From CAZKCI01 sp964551475 (GTDB lineage: Bacteria > Auribacterota > Erginobacteria > Erginobacterales > CAZKCI01), in NCBI GenBank assembly GCA_964551475.1, contig CAZKCI010000088.1, forward strand, positions 1 through 8,652: a stretch of DNA of 8,652 nucleotides. The letters are read 5' to 3'. Every line of letters begins with the position of its first letter. The first letter of the stretch is position 1. Position numbers and translations under genes: made by a program. The notes below the pieces were generated by a model, which saw only the letters and a list, made by a program, of their open reading frames with translations, ran no database searches and was not told the DNA's origin. This document shows, in pieces, positions 1-6,762 of the stretch.

Positions 1-839
<839 letters not shown>

Positions 840-852
840 TTTTTTCCCCCTG

Positions 853-869
853 CTTCCCCGCCGGGGGAG
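853..869 (+). other. Small GC-rich hairpin downstream of rpoD
   Basis: CTTCCCC pairs with GGGGGAG (one G-T wobble) around a GCC loop, 14 bases after the rpoD stop. It could stabilise the mRNA 3' end. It has no following T-run (ATAAAATCATAAAA comes next), so it is not a standard intrinsic terminator. The rest of 870-1042 shows no gene, no clear promoter for the tRNA and no other strong structure. Confidence 0.3.
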
Positions 870-1042
870 ATAAAATCATAAAAATTCCGCTCCGGGCGCG
901 GCAGGTGAAATAGGGAACTGCTCCCCGAACCTTGGTTTCTGGATCATTCGGGATCAGGAAGAGACTTTCTACAGCCCGCGGTGATGGGTGGAATTCGCAT
1001 TGCGAAGAAGTATTCCTGGAACGCCGGTTGCGGCATACGGAT

Positions 1043-1085
1043 TTTTTTCTTCGCCCCCGATCTTTAATCGGGGGCGAAGAAAAAA
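1043..1085. repeat. Perfect 19-bp palindrome abutting the tRNA gene
   Basis: The left arm TTTTTTCTTCGCCCCCGAT (1043-1061) is the exact reverse complement of the right arm at 1067-1085, around a 5-base CTTTA loop. The right arm ends one base before the tRNA begins at 1086. The T and A runs lie inside the stem, so neither strand has the free U-tract of a normal intrinsic terminator after the hairpin. Possible roles are a tRNA 5'-leader structure, a barrier between rpoD and the tRNA, or a mobile palindromic repeat inserted next to the tRNA. Confidence 0.85.
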
Positions 1086-1160
1086 GGGCCTGTAGCTCAA
1101 TGGTAGAGCAGGGGACTCATAATCCCTTGGTTGCAGGTTCGATCCCTGCCGGGCCCACCA
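1086..1160 (+). tRNA. tRNA with CAT anticodon: elongator tRNA-Met or tRNA-Ile2 (lysidine type)
   Basis: The 75-base cloverleaf includes an encoded CCA. The acceptor stem GGGCCTG (1086-1092) pairs with CGGGCCC (1150-1156) with one T-G wobble. The D stem is GCTC/GAGC. The anticodon stem is GGGGA/TCCCT around loop CTCATAA, giving anticodon CAT. The T arm is GCAGG-TTCGATC-CCTGC. It is not initiator tRNA: the acceptor end is fully paired and the three G-C pairs typical of the initiator anticodon stem are not followed by the initiator loop context. A CAT anticodon is shared by elongator Met and by Ile2, in which TilS converts C34 to lysidine. C4-G69, C5-G68 and a G27-T43 pair resemble E. coli ileX, so Ile2 is a real alternative to Met. 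Confidence 0.95.
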
Positions 1161-1169
1161 TAGCAAATC

Positions 1170-1206
1170 GCGGCGGAGACCGTTGTCCGGTCCCCGCCGC
1201 CTTTTT
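1170..1206 (+). terminator. Intrinsic terminator of the tRNA gene
   Basis: GCGGCGGAGACC (1170-1181) pairs with GGTCCCCGCCGC (1189-1200), 12 positions with a single A-C mismatch, around a 7-base loop. It is followed by CTTTTT. It lies 10 bases after the tRNA CCA and fits rho-independent termination on the plus strand. Confidence 0.85.
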
Positions 1207-1216
1207 GGTTTGACCG

Positions 1217-1313
1217 AAAAAAGCAACCACGGATTTCGCGGATTACACGGATTGGAGAGCTGGCTGGGAGAACGGCCAGCCGGAAGGAATCCGCGTAATC
1301 CGCGGCTTTTTTT
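1217..1313. terminator. Bidirectional terminator-like hairpin between the tRNA and moeA, built from ACGGATT repeats
   Basis: CGCGGATTACACGGATT (1237-1253) pairs with 1288-1304 over 17 positions with one mismatch. The loop contains a second hairpin, GGCTGG/CCAGCC (1262-1267 and 1276-1281). The outer flanks AAAAAAGC (1217-1224) and GCTTTTTT (1305-1312) can also pair, leaving a 12-base bulge on the left. The plus strand has seven Ts right after the stem, and the minus strand has six Ts 14 bases beyond it. The moeA stop codon (1313-1315) touches the structure. It sits where rightward tRNA transcription meets leftward moeA transcription. Confidence 0.75.
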
Positions 1314-2515
1314 CAGTCGAGCAGGAGGGCGCGGACGCGCGCGCCTTTTTTCAGGCGCCGCCCGGGCGGGACGATCAGCAGGGCGTTGGCGAGGACGAGC
1401 GATTTCAGTATCCCCGATCCCTGCGGGCCGGTCGGGCGGGCATAGAGACGCCCCCCCCGGCGGACGGCCACGGAACGGACATACTGAGTCCGGTCGCTCA
1501 GCTCCGAGAAATCCTCCTCCAGCGTCGCTTTCTCTTCCGGCAGTCCCCCGCTCTCTTTTTCCTGCAGCGCGAGCAGGGCCGGGCGGACGAAGAGGAGGAA
1601 GGAGACGATCGCCGAGACCGGGTTTCCCGGGAGGCCGAAGAAGGGCCGGCCGGCGATCGAGCCGAAGGTCAGGGGCTTCCCCGGCTTCATCGCGATACGC
1701 CAGACCGCGATCTTCCCGCCGGAGTCCTTCAGGGCCTTCTTCACCAGATCAAATTCGCCGACCGAAACACCCCCCGAGGTCAGGACCAGATCGCAGTCCC
1801 TCGCTTTGAGCAAAGCCTCCCGAATCGCCTTCTCCCGGTCGGGGACGATACCGAGGGGGACCGGGACACCGCCATATTTCACCACCAGAGCGGAGAGCGA
1901 GTGGCGGTTGCAGTCGAAAATCATCCCGGGAGCGAGCGTCCCCCCGAGCGGTTTCAGCTCATTCCCCGTGCTGATCAGCGCCACCCGGGGGCCGGGGACG
2001 ACCTTGACCGCCCGGATGCCCAGGGCGGCGAGGAGGCCGATCTCCTGGGGGCGGATGACCTTTCCTCTCCCGAGAACGGTTTCGCCCCGTCGGACGGATT
2101 CGCCGGCCCGGCGGATGTTCAGTCCGGCCGCCGCCCGCGCAAGTATCTTGACCTTATTCCCCTCCCGCCGGGAGTCCTCGGATCGGACGACGGCATCGGC
2201 GCCGGGAGGGATCGCCGCACCGGTCATGATCCGGATCGCCGAACCGGGGCGGATCGGTCTCCGGGGCGGGGAACCGGCGGGGAGATCCCCCGTTACAGCA
2301 AGAAGAACCGGCCGTCGGGTGGAGGCTCCCCGCACGTCTATTGACCGCACGGCCCATCCGTCCATGGCGGAGTTCGAGAAAGGGGGAATGTCGACGGGAG
2401 CGGAGATCTCCTCGGCCAGAACGCGATCCAGGCAGTCGGACAGGGGAAGACGAAGGGGAGGGAGGGGGCGGATTGCCTTCAAAATGAGAGCGAGAGCCTG
2501 GGAGACGGGCATCAT
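1313..2515 (-). CDS. moeA: Molybdopterin molybdenumtransferase MoeA
   Basis: Cytoplasmic enzyme of the last step of molybdenum cofactor synthesis. It inserts molybdate into adenylated molybdopterin, releasing AMP. Read from the Met at 2515 (400 aa, normal for the family), the MoeA signatures appear in order: PPFSNSAMDGWA (44-55), RIMTGAAIPPGADAVV (95-110), STGNEL (182-187), the MoCF-like core LTSGGVSVGEFD (245-256), MKPGKPL (276-282, the two conserved lysines), GLPGNPVSA (294-302), and a C-terminal domain with QGSG (365-368). The family's usual DSNR motif reads DCNR here (201-204). The frame stays open upstream to 2599, but that extension is Cys/Pro-rich, translated from a repeat hairpin and unlike MoeA, so MMPVSQALAL (or the next Met, 2512) is the likely start. 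No Shine-Dalgarno is visible. It lies downstream of the glycosyltransferase-TPR gene; no other moa/moe/mob gene is in the window. Confidence 0.95.
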   Translation of the reverse strand: MMPVSQALALILKAIRPLPPLRLPLSDCLDRVLAEEISAPVDIPPFSNSAMDGWAVRSIDVRGASTRRPVLLAVTGDLPAGSPPRRPIRPGSAIRIMTGAAIPPGADAVVRSEDSRREGNKVKILARAAAGLNIRRAGESVRRGETVLGRGKVIRPQEIGLLAALGIRAVKVVPGPRVALISTGNELKPLGGTLAPGMIFDCNRHSLSALVVKYGGVPVPLGIVPDREKAIREALLKARDCDLVLTSGGVSVGEFDLVKKALKDSGGKIAVWRIAMKPGKPLTFGSIAGRPFFGLPGNPVSAIVSFLLFVRPALLALQEKESGGLPEEKATLEEDFSELSDRTQYVRSVAVRRGGRLYARPTGPQGSGILKSLVLANALLIVPPGRRLKKGARVRALLLD

Positions 2516-2532
2516 AAGGAAAGCATACCAAA

Positions 2533-2586
2533 AACAAGGGCAGTGTGGGGAACAAGGGTAACCGGGGCAACCAGGGATGGGATCCC
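2533..2586 (+). repeat. Degenerate 18-bp tandem units beside moeA
   Basis: Three successive 18-base segments start alike: AACAAGGGCAGTGTGGGG (2533-2550), AACAAGGGTAACCGGGGC (2551-2568) and AACCAGGGATGGGATCCC (2569-2586). The shared part is AAC(A/C)AGGG; the rest diverges. The third unit overlaps the hairpin. Confidence 0.4.
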
Positions 2587-2610
2587 CTGGTTGCCCCAAT
2601 TCACCTTGTT
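2551..2610. repeat. Large hairpin between the glycosyltransferase-TPR gene and moeA
   Basis: GGGGCAACCAGGG (2564-2576) pairs perfectly with 2585-2597 around an 8-base loop. Outer arms AACAAGG (2551-2557) and CCTTGTT (2604-2610) extend it past a 6-by-6 internal loop. It overlaps the stop codon of the upstream gene (2601-2603) and ends 35 bases before the moeA start. On the minus strand no T-run follows at once; a CTTGTTTTTT stretch comes about 20 bases later. It may attenuate read-through into moeA or be a mobile palindromic repeat. Confidence 0.7.
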
Positions 2611-4553
2611 TCTCCTGCTCTTCTCAGCTCGCCTGGGCATTTCTGGTACTCCACCTGCGCTTCCGTCAACCTCCCCGCCGACTGCAGGGCATAGGCCAGT
2701 GCCGGGCGGAGCTGGGCGAGCGAGGGGTCGAGGCGGAGGGCTTCGCGGAACTCCCTTATCGCCTCCTCCCATTCCCCCCTCTGGGCGCGGAGGTTTCCCA
2801 GGTTTCCCCGGGCGGGAGCGTAGGACGGGTTGATCGCGATCGATTCCCTGATCGCCTCTTCCGCTTCCTGGAGCCTCCCCTCCGCTTTCAGGGCGAGGCC
2901 CAGGTTGTTCCAGGATCGAAAATGGGCGGGGTCCTCCTCCAGAACCAGGCGGTAATAGGCGGCCGCCTCTCCGCTTTTCCCCGCTCCGGCATAGGCATTG
3001 GCGATCTCGAAGAGCGTTTCGGAACGGGGAAGGCCGGGGAGGGCGAGAAGCTTCGCGAAGGCCTCTCCCGCCCGCTCCGTCTCGCCGTTGGCGAGACGCG
3101 CTTCGCCCTGGGCGAGGAAGATGCGGTAATAGCGCAAGGGATCGGATGTAGGCTGTCGAGTCAATTCCCGTTCGGCGGTCCGGAGGAACTCCAGGGCCTC
3201 CGGGATTTTATTGTCCCGAGCGTACACCTCCCCGGCGGAAATCAGGAAGGGATAGGGCGAGATGCCTCCCCGCGGCCAGCCGAGGAGAAGGTAGAGAGCC
3301 CCCGCTCCGGCGGCGCTGGCGGCGGATCTCCACCAGGCGGATTTCAGCCCCCGGATACAATCCTCGACCGCCGCTCCGGCGAAGAGAGAGAGGAGGGGGG
3401 CGAGGGGGAGGCGGAGGCGAGAGACGACGAAGAAGAGGGCGATCCCGGCGATATAGGCGGCGGCGAAGATATAGAGGAGCGACCAGCGTCCGCGTTCGCG
3501 CCAGGAAACGGCCATCCCGATAAGCCCCAGTGCGGAGAGGAGACGCCAGTCGAAAGGGAGACGGAGGAGGGGTAGGTCTTTCCGGAAAAAGTCGAGATGG
3601 TAGTTGTCGGATAAGTCGGTTCCGCTGAAGAAGAGGCCGATCTTCAGGATCGCCAGCTTGAGGAAGCGGAGGGGATACGAGGATATAAAACCCAGACCCT
3701 CTCGAAACCAGAAGGAAGAGGACTCGGCGCCGCGGAGCGACCGCCCCGCTCTCCGCTCGGCCTCGCGGCGGAAATCGAGACGCTGGAGTTCGGGCGATCC
3801 GCGGGAAAACGCGGGGAGGGCCGCCGTCCCGTTGGCGGAAGGGTTGTTCCCGATATAGAAGTTGTCGCCGCCATGGGCGGGGAGGATCGTCTCGGCCCCG
3901 AAAAAGAGGGCGAAGACGGCGATCGCCGCCGCCGCTCCGGCGATGAAGAGGGAAGAACGGCGGACGGCCGTTCCGGGAAGGGCAGCGACGGCCGTCCAGA
4001 TGAGCGCCCCCAGCGGGATGAGGCTGGGGCGGGCGAGGAAGAGGAGGGCGGCGAGAATACCGTCGAGGAACCAGTTCGACTTCTCCCGCCGCCCGCGGGA
4101 ATGGAGGAGGGCGGCGAGGAGAGCGGCGGCGAGGAATGCCTCCAGGGAGGCGGAGAGAAACCAGCCCTCGTAAAAGATGGCGGGGACGAAGAGGGCGTAA
4201 AAACCGGCGGCGATCAGGCCGGCGGCGGGGCGGGCGAGCAGGCGCCCGGAGTGGAAGATCAGGAGACAGGTGAGAACGCCGAAGAGGTTCTGCCCGAGGC
4301 GCAGCGCGACGGGATGGAGACCCCCGAGGCCGTACAAGGCCGCCAGGAGAGATGGATAGAGGGGGTTTCCCCGGTAGTCGGGGAGGGGCGAGAAATGGCT
4401 CCAGGAGAGCTTGCGTCCCCATTCCGAGTAATAGCGGGCGTCGAGCAGGGGATGGCGGAAGAAGGGGCTGGGGAAGAGCTCGGCGAGGTAGGCGAGGCGG
4501 ACGAGCGCGGCCAGGAGGAGGATCGCGGGAAGGATTTTTTTTGCGGGGATCAT
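2601..4553 (-). CDS. GT39/ArnT-like membrane glycosyltransferase with C-terminal TPR repeats
   Basis: A 650-residue inner-membrane protein. Residues 1-430 form a GT-C type glycosyltransferase with about ten or eleven hydrophobic segments (for example 7-26, 87-127, 133-150, 163-190, 199-220, 335-350, 356-376, 408-425). After the first segment comes DARYYSEW (38-45), where GT-C enzymes carry the catalytic Asp in the first periplasmic loop. NPLYPSLLAALYGL (63-76), NFYIGNNPSANGT (231-243) and SRLRLPLAPLLSLFAGAA (378-395) also fit the family. Residues 439-640 hold about five or six TPRs, clearest at SWNNLGLALKAEGRLQEAEEA (548-568, one unit) and GNLGNLRAQRGEWEEAIREF (583-602). Such enzymes use a polyprenyl-phosphate sugar donor; protein or lipid acceptor cannot be told. 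The TPRs may bind an acceptor protein. The start at 4553 lies 20 bases below a TATAAT; no Shine-Dalgarno. No glycan cluster is nearby. Confidence 0.85.
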   Translation of the reverse strand: MIPAKKILPAILLLAALVRLAYLAELFPSPFFRHPLLDARYYSEWGRKLSWSHFSPLPDYRGNPLYPSLLAALYGLGGLHPVALRLGQNLFGVLTCLLIFHSGRLLARPAAGLIAAGFYALFVPAIFYEGWFLSASLEAFLAAALLAALLHSRGRREKSNWFLDGILAALLFLARPSLIPLGALIWTAVAALPGTAVRRSSLFIAGAAAAIAVFALFFGAETILPAHGGDNFYIGNNPSANGTAALPAFSRGSPELQRLDFRREAERRAGRSLRGAESSSFWFREGLGFISSYPLRFLKLAILKIGLFFSGTDLSDNYHLDFFRKDLPLLRLPFDWRLLSALGLIGMAVSWRERGRWSLLYIFAAAYIAGIALFFVVSRLRLPLAPLLSLFAGAAVEDCIRGLKSAWWRSAASAAGAGALYLLLGWPRGGISPYPFLISAGEVYARDNKIPEALEFLRTAERELTRQPTSDPLRYYRIFLAQGEARLANGETERAGEAFAKLLALPGLPRSETLFEIANAYAGAGKSGEAAAYYRLVLEEDPAHFRSWNNLGLALKAEGRLQEAEEAIRESIAINPSYAPARGNLGNLRAQRGEWEEAIREFREALRLDPSLAQLRPALAYALQSAGRLTEAQVEYQKCPGELRRAGETR

Positions 4554-4573
4554 GGAGCGCCGACCGGAGGTTC

Positions 4574-4579
4574 ATTATA
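4574..4579 (-). promoter_or_regulatory. -10 box of the glycosyltransferase-TPR gene
   Basis: The minus strand reads a perfect TATAAT ending 20 bases before the ATG at 4553. A good -35 hexamer at 16-18 bases is not visible. The predicted transcript would begin near 4567, giving a leader of roughly 13 bases without a Shine-Dalgarno. Confidence 0.5.
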
Positions 4580-4673
4580 CCCAAAACGGCGGCTGAGTCC
4601 GTCGATTTCCGAGGCATGATTTCAGCGTGCTGTCCCGGCCGGGTTGTAGAGAAAAAGCTCGGATCCTCTGGCC

Positions 4674-4702
4674 TTTACCGGTTCACCGGCGTTTGCTATA
4701 CA
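4674..4702 (+). promoter_or_regulatory. Candidate sigma-70 promoter of the D-aminoacylase gene
   Basis: TTTACC (4674-4679) and TATACA (4697-4702) are spaced by 17 bases, with TGC directly before the -10, an extended -10 feature. Each hexamer matches the consensus at four of six positions. Transcription would start near 4709, about 34 bases before the ATG at 4743. It is divergent from the promoter of the glycosyltransferase gene. Confidence 0.5.
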
Positions 4703-4742
4703 AGGGAGATGCTCGAATCGATAACCGTGCAGTTGGGATCCG

Positions 4743-6317
4743 ATGGGAAACGCGAAGAATAAAATTGAGCTGGATATAATCGTCCGGGACGCCGGCGTGA
4801 TCGACGGTTCCGGGGGAAAATCCTATCGTTCCGACGTGGGCGTCCGCCGAGGCAGGATCGCGGCGCTGGGGGACCTCTCTCGCGCCCGTTCGCGGCGGAC
4901 GATCCGAGCTCCCGGCTGTTTCCTCGCCCCCGGCTTCATCGACATCCACTCCCACTCCGACTACTCGCTTCTCATCGACCCGAGGGCCGAGTCCAAGGTG
5001 AGGCAGGGCGTGACCACGGAGGCGGTCGGGAACTGCGGCTCCTCCGCCGCCCCGCTCTACGGGATGAAGCGCGCGCGGGCGAAGGTCCAGAACCGCTCCC
5101 TCTCGATCGACTGGTTCACGCTCGGGGGTTACCGGAGGAGGCTCGCGGAGGAGGGGACCGCGGTCAATGTCGCCGCTCTCACCGGGCATGGGAACCTGCG
5201 GGGGTCGGTCATCGGCTATGACTCCCGCCCCGCCTCGCGCGTCGAGATGAAGAGGATGCTCTCGCTCCTCGATAAGAGCCTGGAGGAGGGAAGCCGGGGG
5301 CTTTCCACCGGCCTCATCTACCCGCCGGGCATCTACGCCGGCTTCCGCGAGCTCAGGGATCTGGCCGCTCTCGCCGCCCGCCGCGGCGGGATCTACACTA
5401 CGCACATGCGCAGCGAGTCCGCCGGGGTGGAGGAAGCGGTCGCCGAGGCGATCCGCGTGGCCGAAACGGCGGGGGTTTCCCTCCAAATCTCCCATCTCAA
5501 GACACAGGGGCGGAAGAACTGGCATCGGATCGACGGCTGTTTCCGGCGGATCGAGTCGGCCCGGTCGCGGGGCGTCGACGTCCACTGCGACCGCTACCCC
5601 TACACCGCCTCTTCCACCGATCTCGACATTCTCCTCCCGGATTGGACCTACGAAGGCGGGCCCGACGCGGAGATCTCCCGCCTCTCCGATCCCCGCCTCC
5701 GGGACAGGATCAAAAGAGGGATCGTCTGGACGGACTGGAAGGCGGCGGTGATCTCGCGCCTCTCCGGGAAGAAGAACCGCTGGATGGAGGGGAAGAGCCT
5801 GGCGCAGGTCGCCCGCCGCCGGCGTCAGTCCCCTTCCGACTGCCTCCTCGACATCCTGAAGGAGGAGAAGCTCGGGATCGAGGCTCTCTTCTTCTCCATG
5901 TCGGAGGAGAACCTCCGGCGGATCCTCTCCCGCCCCTACTGCATGGTCGGTTCCGACGCCTCGGCCAAGTCGACGCGGGGGCCGCTCTCGGGAGGTAAGC
6001 CCCATCCCCGGGCCTTCGGCGCCTTCCCCCGGGCGCTCCGGGAGTTCGCCGGGCGGGGCATCCTGTCCTGGGAGGAGGCCGTCCACAAGATGACGGGGCT
6101 CCCCGCCTATAAGCTGGGTCTCCTAGATCGGGGGGCGATCCGGACGGGCGCGGCCGCGGACCTGGTCGTCTTCGATCCGAAGACGATCGCCGACCGGGCG
6201 ACCTATGCCGAGCCCCACCGCTATCCCGACGGGATCGAGTATGTCATCGTCAACGGCGAGATCGTGGTGGAGAAGGGGCGGCATACGGGGCGGCTCCCCG
6301 GAAAGTTCTTGGCCTAA
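4743..6317 (+). CDS. N-acyl-D-amino-acid deacylase (D-aminoacylase), amidohydrolase superfamily
   Basis: A zinc-dependent hydrolase that removes the acyl group from N-acyl-D-amino acids. It is 524 aa, a little longer than the roughly 480-residue Alcaligenes enzyme but within the family range. The metal site is complete: GFIDIHSHSD gives H69 and H71, GNCG gives C98 (the unusual Cys ligand of this family), TTHMRSE gives H221, ISHLK gives H251 and VGSDAS gives the catalytic D405. DRYPYTAS (283-290) and KPHPRAFGAFPR (419-430) are also typical. An N-terminal and C-terminal beta-sandwich (about 1-60 and 455-524; DLVVFDP at 473-479) flank the barrel. No signal peptide, so it is probably cytoplasmic. 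An in-frame stop at 4722 leaves 4743 as the first ATG; the upstream GGGAT is only a weak ribosome site. Substrate side chain cannot be read from the sequence. A dihydroorotase-like role is less likely given the Cys ligand and length. Confidence 0.92.
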   Translation: MGNAKNKIELDIIVRDAGVIDGSGGKSYRSDVGVRRGRIAALGDLSRARSRRTIRAPGCFLAPGFIDIHSHSDYSLLIDPRAESKVRQGVTTEAVGNCGSSAAPLYGMKRARAKVQNRSLSIDWFTLGGYRRRLAEEGTAVNVAALTGHGNLRGSVIGYDSRPASRVEMKRMLSLLDKSLEEGSRGLSTGLIYPPGIYAGFRELRDLAALAARRGGIYTTHMRSESAGVEEAVAEAIRVAETAGVSLQISHLKTQGRKNWHRIDGCFRRIESARSRGVDVHCDRYPYTASSTDLDILLPDWTYEGGPDAEISRLSDPRLRDRIKRGIVWTDWKAAVISRLSGKKNRWMEGKSLAQVARRRRQSPSDCLLDILKEEKLGIEALFFSMSEENLRRILSRPYCMVGSDASAKSTRGPLSGGKPHPRAFGAFPRALREFAGRGILSWEEAVHKMTGLPAYKLGLLDRGAIRTGAAADLVVFDPKTIADRATYAEPHRYPDGIEYVIVNGEIVVEKGRHTGRLPGKFLA

Positions 6318-6397
6318 AACCGATTGGCAGACTGCTTTTCCACGAATTTACACGGATGGAGGATCGTGACACTAGATGCGTTTTATGCGGTTCTGCG

Positions 6398-6416
6398 GGA
6401 GCGACATGCCTGCCGC
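6398..6416 (+). repeat. Degenerate REP-like hairpin with GGAG head
   Basis: GGAG at 6398-6401 is followed by GCGAC (6401-6405), a 6-base loop and GCCGC (6412-6416), pairing at four of five positions. Its right arm is the first five bases of repeat copy 1. Weak on its own; listed because it shares the head motif with its neighbours. Confidence 0.3.
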
Positions 6417-6485
6417 GATCCGGGCCGGCTTGGCCAAAGAATTTAACAGACGATTGAATAGGATTGAATAGGATGGGCCCGGCCG
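6412..6485 (+). repeat. 74-bp direct repeat, copy 1
   Basis: It matches 6596-6668 at about 92% (five substitutions and one single-base gap by eye). The shared core has GCCGCGATCCGGGC at its start and AACAGACGATTGAATAGGAT near its end, with GATTGAATAG occurring twice in tandem. Copy 1 lacks the inverted arm that follows copy 2; a GTAG-headed hairpin follows it instead. Confidence 0.9.
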
Positions 6486-6550
6486 CCGGTTCGCAGAACC
6501 GGCCTACAAATCGTATGCCAGCGCTGTGTAGGCCCGATCTGTGATCGGGC
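6485..6550. repeat. Inverted pair of REP-like hairpins with GTAG heads (BIME-like)
   Basis: The minus strand reads GTAG then GCCGGTTC-TGC-GAACCGGC (plus 6485-6503 with CTAC at 6504-6507). The plus strand reads GTAG (6529-6532) then GCCCGATC-TGT-GATCGGGC (6532-6550). Both have 8-bp perfect stems with 3-base loops and face each other head to head across about 21 bases. Known REP elements of the RAYT-associated type begin with GTAG or GGAG next to an imperfect palindrome and often occur as inverted pairs, so the architecture fits. No RAYT gene is in the window. Confidence 0.7.
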
Positions 6551-6595
6551 GTCCCCGCCTGCCCCGATAACATCCATATCAATATCGAGATCGGG

Positions 6596-6668
6596 GCCGC
6601 GATCCGGGCTGGCTTGGCAAAAAAATCAACAGACGATTGAATAGGATTGAATAGGATGAGCCCGGCCG
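6596..6668 (+). repeat. 74-bp direct repeat, copy 2
   Basis: Second copy of the element at 6412-6485, 184 bases downstream and one base shorter (AAAAAAATC in place of CAAAGAATTT). Its second half forms the left arm of the inverted repeat that follows. Confidence 0.9.
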
Positions 6669-6708
6669 GCCGTCTGTATCCTATTCCATCCTATTCGATC
6701 GTCTGTTG
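6627..6708. repeat. 31-bp inverted repeat forming a long hairpin
   Basis: Positions 6627-6657 are the reverse complement of 6678-6708 with only two mismatches in 31. The arms begin CAACAGACGAT and contain GAATAGGAT twice. The 20-base centre is GC-rich (GCCCGGCCGGCC). Weaker pairing continues outward (GGGCT...GGCA against TGCC...AGCCC to about 6720). No T-run follows, so a terminator role is not supported. Confidence 0.85.
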
Positions 6709-6744
6709 AAAATGCCGAGCCCAAGACGGCCTGGCTAATGGATC

Positions 6745-6762
6745 GGGGCGAGACGCCCCTCC
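6745..6762 (-). repeat. REP-like hairpin with GGAG head upstream of the peptide-binding protein gene
   Basis: The minus strand reads GGAGGGGCGTCTCGCCCC: a GGAG head (plus CTCC at 6759-6762) joined to a GGGGCG/CGCCCC stem with a 3-base loop. The layout is the same as the pair at 6485-6550 but with a GGAG head and a different stem. Confidence 0.55.

Noticed and set aside
2516..2599. N-terminal extension of MoeA to an upstream ATG at 2599
   Set aside because: The added 28 residues come from the repeat hairpin and are Cys/Pro/Gly-rich. MoeA proteins start close to the MPVSQAL-like segment.
3208..4617. A 469-codon minus-strand open frame overlapping the glycosyltransferase-TPR gene in another frame
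   Set aside because: Extremely Arg/Pro-rich sequence caused by high GC; it shares no family features, while the accepted frame has GT-C motifs and TPRs.
4709..4762. A 17-codon open frame with GGGAG just before its ATG, overlapping the D-aminoacylase start
   Set aside because: The GGGAG touches the ATG, so spacing is wrong for a ribosome site, and the ATG coincides with the predicted transcription start. A leader peptide cannot be excluded but has no positive support.
4683..6086. A 467-codon open frame on the minus strand, antisense to the D-aminoacylase gene
   Set aside because: The residues are Arg/Pro/Gly/Asp-rich with no recognisable domain, as expected from the complement of GC-rich codons. 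The plus-strand gene has a complete catalytic motif set.
6412..6708. The repeated units as a CRISPR array
   Set aside because: Only two copies, long repeats of about 74 bp, an irregular spacer of about 110 bp, inverted rather than regularly spaced elements, and no cas gene.
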